Source: Albula goreensis (lineage: Eukaryota > Chordata > Actinopteri > Albuliformes > Albulidae). From it: a stretch of 64,000 nucleotides of DNA. This document shows, in pieces, positions 38,401 through 49,097 of the stretch (positions are counted from its first letter, which is position 1; the number at the start of each line of letters is the position of its first letter). The stretch lies in the NCBI GenBank assembly GCA_022829145.1, contig CM040746.1, positions 23,981,332-24,045,331 on the forward strand. Reading direction: 5' to 3'. The notes beneath the pieces are model-generated. The model did no database searches. It was given only the letters and a program-made list of their open reading frames with translations, and was not told the origin of the DNA. The translations under genes were made by a program, and so were the position numbers.

Positions 38401-39549
38401 GTTTGTCTGGATTCTAGAAGCTGGATCTGCTACATTTTGTCATCATTATTTGATTTCACATTATAGCAGTGAAATGAATGCAATGTTATACCTGTCTGCA
38501 AAGCTATACACCCCTTTTATGTATATTACCACTGACATATGCCTGAACTACAGGAAGCATTTTGTGTGCATGATTGGATTATATTTTCTGCCATCATAAA
38601 AATGGAACATGAATATGCATTATAACTCATTATATATACATGCTGTTTCAATGCTCTGAAATGATGTTAAATACTCAGTTTTATTGTTCATGAATGCATT
38701 GCTGTGGGGCATAAATGCCATCAGAGGCTTTTTGTTCATTTATTTAATTATTCTGGACAGCAGGTATGACAAGACATGGAGGTAAAATAGAGCATTTCAA
38801 AAATGATACAACATAGTACACAGTGTTATTATATAATTATATATAATTATATTATATAATAGTTATTGATGAACTCATGTACTTTACCCTGATTTTCCTG
38901 AGACAACGTGTACTGAAATACAGTGAGGAAATACAGTAACATTCCTACTCTAATTGTTGAATATTCTTATAGTTGATACATTGTTTGCTGAATGAGACTG
39001 CACAGGATCTGCTCCCCAGCACCTCTCATTGAAAGGCCATAATTTACTGTACACAGTAACATGGTCAATAAGTGTGGTTTTCATTCCCCAGAGACAGCAG
39101 CTCTTTGCCTTCCCTTTGCTACTGTTCCAGCACCACTTATCTAAATCTGTTCTTTCTGTCCTTTGCCTTTGCACCTGTCCTCAGAAAGAGTTTGATTCTG
39201 AAAACAATAACTCACTACTGATTTCTGTTGAATGAATAATGTCTGACCATTGACTGGAAATTGAAAAATGCAATATTATGCATATGTGAATAATTGCTAT
39301 CCGCTTTGTTATATTGCCTGACAAGACATTTTTTGAGGTAAATTATGGGGTATGTTGGTTGAACCCTTGAACACTCTGGGCTCCCCTGACCAGCATCATT
39401 AGGTTTATGAATTGAAACCCAAGTTACTTTGATAGTATCGGTAATATGCAGTTGATATAAAAACTGCAACATGAAAAATTTTATAGGCTACCTGGCACTG
39501 GCCTGAGTCTGTTTGCTTTGGGTAGTGTACACAGTTCAGTCCTGGCAGG

Positions 39550-39571
39550 AAAAAAAAAAAAAAAAAAAAAA
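39550..39571. repeat. Poly-A tract
   Basis: A run of 22 A with no interruption. It could be the tail of a plus-strand retroposon, but the upstream sequence is not a recognised SINE or LINE. Confidence 0.9.
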
Positions 39572-40570
39572 GCAATAAAAGTTGCATTTTGCATGAATGC
39601 AACCAGAAATGACTTGAAAGCTACCAGAATTTTTTTTTTCAGTTTTTCCCCAATTTGTTTACAGTGATGGCCATGTGGAGCATCAATGCATTCACGTTGC
39701 TTTAGCAGCAAAAAAAAAACTATAAAATGTGAATATCCACTGGTTATTATTGTGCCACAAGTGGGAGGTTTATTTACATTATCCAGATGCAGAGGGGCAC
39801 ATTTGGCCATTGTATGCCAGTTGAATAGCCACATTGTACTATTTTCGGCAGCAGGTGCAACGTCCTATGACCGATTTACTGCAGTGACACCAGCAAAGTT
39901 ATTTTCTGCAACTCGCCAGCACCGCAACAGGAAAAATGTAGAAGCACAATGCCTCTTGCGCCTCTGACGTAATAAAGGGGCATAGAAACACAATGTCCGG
40001 GAGTACCATGTAAAATTATGGGGCACAATGCCCAAATTGGCAGTGATCATCCTTGTGCTTAAGAGGTCTCAAAAGCAGGTCTATTCAGAGTGCAAAACTC
40101 CAAAGTAGAAAATAAATTGTAGTACATTGACTAAGCCAGCAGGTGTCATAACATGACTTCAGAGATGTTACCGAAAGGCAATAATGGTCAAAGGCAGTAA
40201 TGGTCAAACCTCCATAATGAGACAAACATGCAAACTGTTTTGCAGTTGATTCCAATAGTATGGAATACATAATTGCAATTACCGCCAATGACTTTTCAAT
40301 GAGCAGCACTCTTTCCTTAATATGACTATCCCTGAGTTCACACATAAGCAGAATTTCAACTCCGAATTTCGAAAGTGAGAGCGCAGAACATAGAACAACG
40401 TCACACTTGTCAAAAATTGGTGATCGCTGATTGTGATCTGCAGCAGCCATGTCACTTACTAGTGACACATTACTACATAAGGAGAATAAATATAACTGAC
40501 TGTCAAATAATTATCATTATATTTAGCTAGCTAAGGTAGTAAGTAACTAAGATAGAAAGCTAACGAAGAC

Positions 40571-41044
40571 AAGTAACTGTCAATTTTACCAGCTGTTATC
40601 TGCCTGTTTTTTTTGCCAGGCTGCCATAAACCGCTGAAACCCAGCAATCTTGTCCATGTGGACCAAAAACCAGTACGTCCATCTCCTCTGGTATGAAGCG
40701 TACATTCCTCTGTCTTAGGTCACCCATTTTTTTTTCTTGAGAGCGCTCGGTGCACATGATTTTATTGCATGTAACACTCACTATGATTGGCTGAAACATG
40801 CAACACCATGACAAGCCCTCTAGTTGATATTAACACATTACTCCACCCATTGTGGATTGCACCATGTTAAGGACTTCCTATTGCGGGTAGCTCCATTGAC
40901 TGGACCTGCCCAATTTCACATATTGCCTTGGACTTGAGTTGAAGAACATAGGTTTGCGGGATTGCCCCTCCCATCAAGTGTTGCGTGAATCAGGAAATGA
41001 CTGATTTATGACTTATGATGTATGAATTTGAAAAGAGACCCCTT
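40571..41044 (-). mobile_element. Harbinger-like element relic, copy B
   Basis: A diverged copy of the sequence at 36921-37300, in the same orientation. The minus-strand ATG at 40727-40725, at the position equivalent to copy A's, opens a 43-codon frame to a stop at 40598-40596. It begins MGDLRQRNVRFIPEEMDVLV, matching copy A residue by residue (LRQR-x-V-x-F-x-P-x-E-x-x-VLV). After VLV the frame appears shifted, but it ends in VYGSLAKKTGR, compatible with the L-[FY]-G-S that follows in Myb/SANT-like proteins. The last 50 bp (40571-40620) recur at 53587-53631 and 53868-53912. Family assignment is inference; the homology to copy A is direct. Confidence 0.55.
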
Positions 41045-42138
41045 TGTCTTTGACTCTGGGCACCAATTCCTTGATCTCAAATGCATTAAAAAATCATGGT
41101 TCCTTGACATGTTTAAGATCATTTGTAGCACAAAATCATTTTTCTGCCTTTGTTGTTTAATTTTCGATTACTTTCAAAGTTTGAATTTAACGAGGGTGGC
41201 CATTTTGGCAACCATTTACTTCTGTACAATAACAGTCTTATATTTAAAAGAGATGAAAAAATGCAAATGATATGATTTCACATCAACATTACTAGTTACT
41301 TGTTGGGCTTAGAGAAACGATGACAACTTAATTCTTAGGTCTCTTTTCTTTTTGACCACACAGCTATTTGAAAGCTCAGAGAGCTCTATCAATTATTGAA
41401 AATAAATAATATTTGTTTGAAGAGGTGAGGTTTCCTTTAAGAATAATTTGTGTTCCTGATTTAATGTAAGTAGGTAAATTTATAATCAGGTGGAGAAGCA
41501 CTTTTATTTTTAAATGCATTTTCTCAAGAAGCTTAAAAAGTAATGCTGTAATTTAGGGAAACATTGTTGCATGAGGCCCATTGTGTCTGTTATCTCCTTC
41601 CTGAAGCATAATTAAATCGGGTTTTGATGTTTTGAAATTGGTGTCAATAAAGGACACAAAAAGCAAATGAAGAGAATGTGTTTCAGCTTTAGTTTGGTTT
41701 TGGTTGAACAATGCAAGCCTTTCCATTTTGCTTCAAGTGTGTATTGTTCTTTTTATAACTCATTTGACATACATGCATAACTCACAATGTCAATGTAAAT
41801 AAGGAATTTGCCGTACTTACAAAGATGATCATTGTTAAAGACAGAGGACAGATAAGAAACAATAGCAATTTACTTGGCTTTGAATCCTTCCTGATTGTCA
41901 CATTTTTCCCTTACAAAGAGACTGAAATGTCACAAAGATACACAAAACATGCAGAGTGTTGTGGAATGAGGTGGGCTATATTTACAAAGTGCCTCTTGTT
42001 AGCTCAGTAAAACACTCCCTAAAATCACAATTCACATTGTGCTTTATTAGCATGACTTCATACAGCCCTGACAAGAAGGTAATGTAACACACATGATACA
42101 ACAATGTATTTTAATCATATATTTAAACATCCTCCTGT
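41045..42138. other. Intergenic DNA, nothing recognised
   Basis: AT-rich sequence. The stretch just after copy B may still be transposon-derived but does not align by eye with the flank of copy A. Confidence 0.5.
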
Positions 42139-42229
42139 CACTCACACAAACATATATGTACACACACATTAACACACACATAGGCACCCATGCCTGTGCT
42201 CATATAAATGCACACTTTTTTACATGTGT

Positions 42230-42274
<45 letters not shown>

Positions 42275-42292
42275 AGAACACATACACACAGG
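42139..42292. repeat. CA-rich region with pure (CA)n core
   Basis: The perfect AC core is at 42234-42270 (about 18 units), flanked on both sides by imperfect CA (for example 42140-42182 and 42276-42290). Confidence 0.95.
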
Positions 42293-42765
42293 GTTCTGAC
42301 AGGCAGAGCACATCAGTGGGCAATCCTTCACTCCATTCTGCACAAGGCCAGAACTCTGCAGTAATTGGATCAGAGGAGTGGAAAGTTTTCACCCAGGGCT
42401 GTGAAACATGCCCAGCCCTCCCTCTAACCTAAATTGTTAATGGAGACAAATGTTGCTCAGCATCCTGGGAGAGCTCCTTAATGGGGGGAAATAAGAGTGG
42501 GAACAGCACAAACGATTTCAGAGGAAGCTAAAGGCTCCAGGGCCACTGGGTGCTGTGGAAACAGAGGGTACTCAAACCTTTCTCACCGTTTGAAGAGAGT
42601 TCATCTCTATAGCAGATTGTGACATAATCACTCCCTACCATTTCTATTTAGCACCAGACCAGCTGACATTTTGTGCCTACCTTGTATTGTCATAGCAGGC
42701 AGTTTTAACAAGTCTAACATAAAAGCTTGTTTTAAAATTAAGTTATGTTTGTTTTTAATGCAAAT

Positions 42766-42824
42766 GCATTGGCAAAAGTACAATGTATATATATATGTAC
42801 TTTTTTTTTTACTTTTGCCAATGC
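42766..42824. repeat. Inverted repeat with 15-bp perfect arms
   Basis: The arm 'gcattggcaaaagta' (42766-42780) has its exact reverse complement at 42810-42824. The 29-nt spacer holds a (TA)n run and ten T residues. The arm resembles the 'gcaaaagta' motif in Tc1-like terminal repeats, so this could be a minimal transposon end-to-end remnant. Otherwise it is a simple hairpin. Confidence 0.75.
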
Positions 42825-43559
42825 TATCAGAAACTATTTCCCAAAAAAATGGTTTGTTTGGTTATCATATTTATATTAAGGCTGAATTTTTTTATGAAGG
42901 TAGTATTAAATGGACTACAAATCCTAAAATGGATGCCTGTAAAGAACTACAATGACAATACTCCCTTTCAGGTATACCTCATACTTGTACAGGCATTAAC
43001 ACGGACGGCATTGTTGCAATGAATGTGCAAATATTCAGAAGCTCACTTCAGCCCATAGGCCTTTGAAGGGTGAGTTGCATTGAGAAATGAAAGAACCCAT
43101 TGAACAGGGTGTGGAATATGTTGATAGTAATTTTGCTCACAGAGAGGAATATTTTTTGTAATATAACTTTATGAAATATGTATCTCTTTCTCATATCTAT
43201 ATTAAATAAAATTCTCATGACCAATGATTTTACAAAGCATCCTTGGTCACATCTCTCTCTCTGGCTAAGCCTCTCTATTGCACAACCAATTGTATGAATC
43301 TGTAAGATAATGCTGTCATTGTGCAAAGGAAGATACCAAATGCTTCTGTACCTCAAACTACATGGAAAGTAATTCATAATCCTATTTGAAGGACAACATA
43401 AGTGAAATTCTGAAGGAAAATCTGTGTCATTGTATACTAATTAATTTGATTTATAGACTGGATATCAATACATTCTGAGGTTATGTAACTGGCTCTTTCC
43501 CTGTATTGAACATTTAATGGTATTTTTTCATCATTAAGCATTAGAAATGCTTAACCATT
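42825..43559. other. Intergenic DNA, possible old repeat around 43030-43140
   Basis: The 'gcattgagaaatgaaa' and 'aacagggtgtggaatatg' segment has the feel of a dispersed repeat, but I cannot name it. A small palindrome (taagcatt-aga-aatgctta) lies at 43535-43553. The 109-codon minus-strand frame at 43048-43377 has no recognised domain. Confidence 0.4.
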
Positions 43560-43930
43560 AAAAGGCATTATGATAATCTGTCATTACTGGAGAGACAGGG
43601 GGAGTTTGGTGTCCTTGAGGAGTTTCAGTGGGAAACAATCTTCTGCACACAGCCCCCGCCAGCATTCACCAAGAGCGATTAGGAGCCAGTGCTCTTCAGA
43701 GCGCCTCTAAAACTGTTCTCAAACATTCAGCTCTTCCCTCACTAACAGGCACAGTGCGTTTTGTTCCCCTAGTATTTGCATTCGCTGTCATGCTGTGATA
43801 ATTGTGCACCCGTAATGGAGAAATTAGTCGGCCCTGAAATGAGAGAACCCTGTAAAAAGTGTCATTCCTCTACATCAAAACTCACGTCTACTGTGAAAAT
43901 CACAGCCGCAGGGCATATTCAAATCATCTC
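43560..43930. promoter_or_regulatory. Candidate conserved non-coding element
   Basis: This stands out from its neighbours: balanced composition, several CpGs, few homopolymers, and binding-site-like words including octamer ATTTGCAT (43774-43781), 'gataattgtgc' and 'tattcaaatcat'. This is typical of vertebrate developmental enhancers. The assignment is inference from texture and needs alignment. Confidence 0.25.
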
Positions 43931-44075
43931 TGCTTTCTAGGGATTTGTTCTTTTTGTCTGTTTTTTTTTTCTCTTTTTCGGCGAGGTGTTCTGTATATCG
44001 AATGATGCTAATCAAAGTTTGATGTCTCTTCTTTATAATTCTTAACTTTTGAGAACACAAAAAGTCGGTTAGATA

Positions 44076-44098
44076 TGTGTGTGTGTGTGTGTGTGTGT
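44076..44098. repeat. (GT)n microsatellite, short
   Basis: About 11 uninterrupted TG units. Confidence 0.95.
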
Positions 44099-46189
44099 AT
44101 GAGGGAAACACAGTGTTCCTGAGTTTCTGAAAATGACGGCCAGCAGGAGAATAGGTTAGATATGCAGTAATGTAATGTCCCTGCATTGTTGCATGGCTTT
44201 TCTTTTATCTCAGCGCTCTATGCCATACAGAGTGATCTCTCCCATGTTTCCTTGTTTAATTTCTTCCTCTTAATTTTCTTTTTCCTTAATCTTGAAGGAT
44301 CTGAGCCAGCAGAATAGTAGGTATTTTATAAGCTACTCAGTACATAAATGACACTCTGCCAGATATATTTATAGCCTGAGGGATAAAACTTGCCTCTGCA
44401 CAGCTCTGCATATAGATACTTTCTGTTGTTCTCTCTCTCTTTTCCCCTCTATATCTATTTCTCACTGTTTCTCTTGCTCTCTCTCACTTTGCCTCCTCTA
44501 ACGGAATTAGAATAACTTATAAAAATACAATTTGGAATCCCATCATTTTCCCTTGTGAACTAAGATAGTCCTTAGTCCCTTAGTTTAATCCTTATCAATT
44601 TATTTTGAACTCAGGTTCAGTGTTCAGATGTTCATTCCAAATGAACACTTATCCAATGCTACATACATCATTAAACCATTTTAGACATTCTCAAGGGTGG
44701 GCTTTTGAGTAGTGGTAACCTTTAAACACACTTCAGAAGGGAGAGGATCATTGTAGAAGCATCAAAAAGCTCACTGTCCAAAGAAGCCTTATTTTGACAC
44801 CTTTTATGAACGATCTGGCTAAAATGATGAATAGGATTACTTGGAAAAAACAGATTTTCAATCTACCTTTGTCAGAATGCTCATTGAATCAAAATTGGTT
44901 TACAAAACACTACAGCATTATTTTTTTATTATTATTGTAAGGATAAATATGCTGTATTAAACACATATAAGACATTAGTAATAGTAATAGTAATTTTAAT
45001 AATTTTAACAGTAATGATACACTTTATGAATATGCCAAAGCACTTCCAATTATTAGTAAATGATAGATCTCAATTTAAAGTGAATTTTTAAATTTCTACT
45101 TTGAGGCAAAAATTTTGATGTTTGTAAATTACTTTTCTTTTTGATCATAGCTTAGTAGGGCATGATCTGGCCATGAATTTACTGTATCAATTTTGAAGAC
45201 AAAATAGTATTGAAACAATAATAAAATGCTAACCTCTAACAGAGTAACATGGGGCAAACACATCAGATTTAGGATATGCAGGCTTAATAGCTGGTTTACA
45301 GGTTAATGGTGAAAGTGTATAGTAACAAAAGTGTAGACAATTATCTACATTAATATAACTGACTTAATGTGACATTTTACAACAAAGAAGCAGCTGTGCT
45401 TTGGGGGTCAGGTACAGCATTACCATGTAGTTGGCATTGTGTCATTTTACAGATTAGGGAGCAGGGATACCTGCAGGATTTTATGTTATGGTATGCCCAA
45501 ACCAATGCAAGTGGTGGGATACTTTGTCAAAAATGTTGAAAATTGTTGCTGAAATTAGTTTTACCTGTACTTATACTCGCCTGCAGTTCCAATCAATCAA
45601 TTATCAGAATGAAAAGAAAACTGTGCAATGATTGCCAGTCACCAGCCATCATTTACTCTTTTCAAGCATTAGAGACAGTTCAGTTCAGAATGAAAGATTA
45701 GAAAAATAACATCAGCCCTAATGGTATAGCATGTATGGCTAAAGGCACCACAGCATGTAAGTGTGTAAGTAGTGAAAAAAGCCATGGAAATGGTTATTGT
45801 AATAGTGTGCTAGTATGTAGTTAAATGCTGCTATTGAGGTTTGTATTTAGCACTAATGGTGCAGGTAGATGTATAAAAATAGCTTTCATGGTGCATTTTG
45901 TTCCTATTTAGAATGCTGTAAAAGCGTTTACAAAATCCATGACCATGACTTTGCTTTGAATACATTTTGAGTTGACTGACGCACTCCTCTCTTATAATGT
46001 TCTTCAAGTTCAGTGCACAGGAGGATATATTTTGTGACTACTTTGGATTCAGAAGTGAAGAATGGCCAGTCAGTCCACCACACACAATTATAAAAGCAGA
46101 GCCTTAGAGCAAGCCTTTGATGCAGGGCTGCTCATTTGATGTTGGACTGAGGGTCTAACTCAAAGTATACTGTTTGATGTGTCTTTCAG
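44099..46189. other. Intergenic DNA, nothing recognised
   Basis: AT-rich, with a CT-rich stretch at 44430-44500 and short TTA and AGTAAT runs at about 44920-45010. No frames or repeats of note. Confidence 0.6.
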
Positions 46190-46500
46190 ATGACAGTGGT
46201 TGTCTCCGCCCACCCGATAGACGATTGGATATCTGTCCTGCGGTCCCTTGAGAAGAAAGGCCAAGATCCAGATTGCAAGGAAATGACAAAAAAAAAACCC
46301 ACTAGCCCGAAAAAGCAGGCCTTTCTAGAGGGGGGTTCAATGCAGTGAATTGGAGGGGTTAGCCTAATGCTTGCTGAGGGTCGATGCCAAATTGTCGCTC
46401 CTACATCCAATCCTAACAATCTATCCTGTGCAAGAGCAGTGGTGTTTACAGAATTGGTTTCACCAGGCCCTGCATTGATTTCACCCCACTTATTTGACAA
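46190..46500 (-). other. CpG-richer patch with a 104-codon minus-strand frame
   Basis: Around eight CpG dinucleotides occur in about 250 bp of otherwise CpG-poor DNA. A minus-strand frame spans 46500-46186. Its protein has no domain I recognise and ends in a phenylalanine run caused by a poly-A tract on the plus strand. Segments such as 'ggttagcctaatgcttgctgag' and 'gaaaaagcaggcctttc' look like fish transposon leader or LTR-type sequence. The likeliest explanation is a relatively young mobile-element fragment, not a gene. Confidence 0.3.
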
Positions 46501-48956
46501 TTACATTTATCTTGTTCATTCACTGGAAACATTACTACATATGTCAGGGAGCCACTGGCATTCAGTTCCTCTCCTTATGCATTATCACATTTTGTATCCC
46601 CATGTAGCTCCAGCCTTTGGAAAGTATTATAATGAAGACTGACTTTTTGACACACCATGTCCAAGCTCTGGTGGTCCACTACATCAATAAATGATCATGA
46701 AAAATACATGGACTCGTGTCTGTGAGCGCATTCTCTGCTATATACAATGTTTTCCTCTTCTTCTTTGGCTGGCATCTATCGGAGTGTGTCGGCTGCTTGT
46801 GGAAGGGTTAATGAAGGGTGAGTCCGCTCTGAATTAAACGACAGAGCAAGAGAACAGGGACAGAAGCATTTCCCGCAGGAGCCCAGAGCTGGTAATTACT
46901 GCTGTAGGATTGCCAGGAAGAGAAAAAGAGGGGAAAAAAGAAAAACATGTGTGAAGGAGATAGAGCTCTGAGGCCCAGCCAGAGATGAAAAGACGATTTA
47001 AAGCAGGAGCTTATGTGGAAAAAAAACAGGGAATAGGAATCTGCTAAAGAAAGAGATTGCTTTTTTTTTAATTAAGTGTGTATGTGTGTGCCGCCTCCAT
47101 GTTCATGCATGCAGACTAATGCCCACATATGGGTGCATGCCTACTAATATGAATATGTGTGTGTACATATATCTTTGAGAGTGTGTGTGTATGTGTCTAT
47201 TTGCCTCTGTATGTGAGTGTGTGTTTGTGCATGGAGGTGTTAATGGGGGATTATTTGTAAGTTTGAGAGTGTGTATGTTCGTGAATTTCTGTTTTTGAGT
47301 GAGACAGACTGTTTGTGTGTGCATCCATATGCATGCAAGCCCAGCAGGAACACTGCTGTATTCAGAGAAGCAGAAGGAGGCGCTGTGGTGGGCCGGCTTA
47401 CAATGGCTCACATGGTGGCCTGGGCCGGAGAATCTGTTCAGCTCTCTGCTAGACTCCCAGGCCATGGCCTCTCTGTAGGAGCTGGTTCATCTACAGTTCA
47501 CTTTGTCTTTCAGCTACACAGCTTTTGCCTGCAATGCTAAAAAAAAACCTACCTTTAGGCTTTATGCTGCTGAAATCTGCTCCCTGAAGGTAATCCAACA
47601 CTTACAGAAATGTGAATATAAAGTTAAAACAGTGCTAACAATGAACTCGGTTTAATAGAACTGTAACCTCCTGCAGAAGATGAATAATTATTTAGCAGTG
47701 CCCCACGGGTGGTCGGTCGACTGTAAATGAGAATAATAGTGTACTGTATTGCAGTTATGTGGGCTGTCTGAAAGGCAAACTTGTCTTGTTTTCCTAGTCT
47801 TAGCAGACTGGACCCTGGATGTGAGGAAATGGTGCATGGGTTTCCCAGGTTGCAGAGCTGGGCAAAGAGCCAGCCACTCCTCTCCCCTGCTCACATTCTG
47901 CCCTCACATAATAGAAAAACAAAAAATAAAAATCATTTTAATTAGGGCGTGTTTGGATCAATAGCCATCGATTGTTCTCCCATGCTGTTCTGGGATTAGG
48001 CCAGGTCCCCCTATTATCCAACAAATTCTTTTGAAGTGGTTTGAGGATGTATCAGATTTTTTAGTCATCATGATCCCTCATCAAGGCAGACACTGTAAGT
48101 ACATCAATACGTTTGGCCTTTTAAAAGGTTATATCACTCCAACAACCATAACACAGCAGCATGACTGTGGTCTCTGTTCTTAGTTGAACAGTTGTATACA
48201 ACAACCAATAAAGATGGTAACACTTTGTTTGGTGCCTCTCTGCCACCTCCATGATGATTAAAAAAGCACCCACAAGGACAACCTGACCAGTTATAGGGAT
48301 TCAGTGTCAAATGACAAAAACTGGCTTGATGATAACACTTTTGCAGTTCAACTGCACCTCTCGTTTGTGACAGGAAAAAGGGCTCTCCATCACTTAAGTG
48401 GACAAGTGGGCCATTTTTTGCCCCTTGAGTTTGGGTTTTCTGCCTTTTGCAGTCACTGGCCTGTTAAAGCTCATTGCATTTGTTTCTGCGGCACTAATGA
48501 ATATAAACTCAAGGAGAGTTTGGTTGGACAGATCAAACATTACGATAGATCAGTTAGGTGTGCTATAGGTTCAGTATTTTCTCTGGGTTTGAGGTCCGTT
48601 TAATTGACTTTATCCAGGTGAGTAACAGTCTTTTTGAATCCCCAGTTTTACATATAAATAGAATAATAACAACTTTAAAGTACAGTTAATATTCAGGAGA
48701 GCCCTTTCACTCTCCAGTGTGGCACCACCTGCACAGTCGCGTCACACACAGGATTAGATGGCATTACGTCACTCATCTTCTCAAGAACAAGGCAAGCAGA
48801 TGGATCAGATGTATTGCACTGTGTTCTCTTGTCAACAGTGTGTTTACAGTCTTCACAGGCTAGTAATCTTGTGAAAGTGTGTCAGGGTACAGCTGTCACT
48901 ACGAGGCACTTTGGAGAGCAGTGCTCCTGTTGTTTCCAGAGAGCTCCCAGCTGTAC
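46501..48956. other. Intergenic DNA, no gene
   Basis: GT-rich imperfect sequence at 47076-47275, with otherwise unique DNA. The stretches 46720-46920 and 47920-48020 ('aatcattttaattagggcgtg', 'caatagccatcgattg') have some conserved-element texture. Frames at 47103-47540 and 48304-48603 are unrecognised. Confidence 0.5.
47076..47275. repeat. Imperfect (GT)n-rich region
   Basis: Several short GT runs (for example 47181-47196) within TG-rich sequence. A decayed microsatellite. Confidence 0.8.
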
Positions 48957-48988
<32 letters not shown>

Positions 48989-49097
48989 TGTATGTGTGTA
49001 TGAGTGTGTGTGTGTGTGTGTATGAGTGTGTGTGCGCGTGTGCATGTCTGTGTGTGTGTGTATGTGTGTATGAGTGTGTGTGCGCGTGTGTGTGTGT
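48957..49097. repeat. Complex (GT)n array with a 48-bp higher-order repeat
   Basis: GT repeat punctuated by 'tatg', 'gcgcg' and 'catgtc' variants. A 22-bp variant block starting 'tatgagtgtgtgtg' and ending 'cgcgtgtg' occurs identically at 49021-49042 and 49069-49090, so a 48-bp unit has been duplicated. The Cys-Val-rich 128-codon frame across it is an artefact. Confidence 0.95.

Larger units (their letters stand above)
37301..40570. other. Intergenic and repeat-derived DNA between the Harbinger-like copies
   Basis: No gene is supported. It contains 'gggtctg...cagaccc' (7-bp arms) near 37853-37875, an AT palindromic run at 38825-38865, a GC-rich patch at 38110-38400, and a poly-A at 39550-39571 followed by a small hairpin (39581-39603, 8-bp arms). 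Frames of 93-127 codons at 39481-40468 overlap on both strands and look like chance frames or old transposon sequence. Part of 39500-40570 may belong to the same element as copy B. Confidence 0.45.

Noticed and set aside
39481-39834. 117-codon minus-strand frame
   Set aside because: Runs through poly-A/poly-T tracts giving Phe and Lys runs. No domain.
40085-40468. 127-codon minus-strand frame beside copy B
   Set aside because: No domain recognised. It could be old transposon sequence but does not support a gene call.
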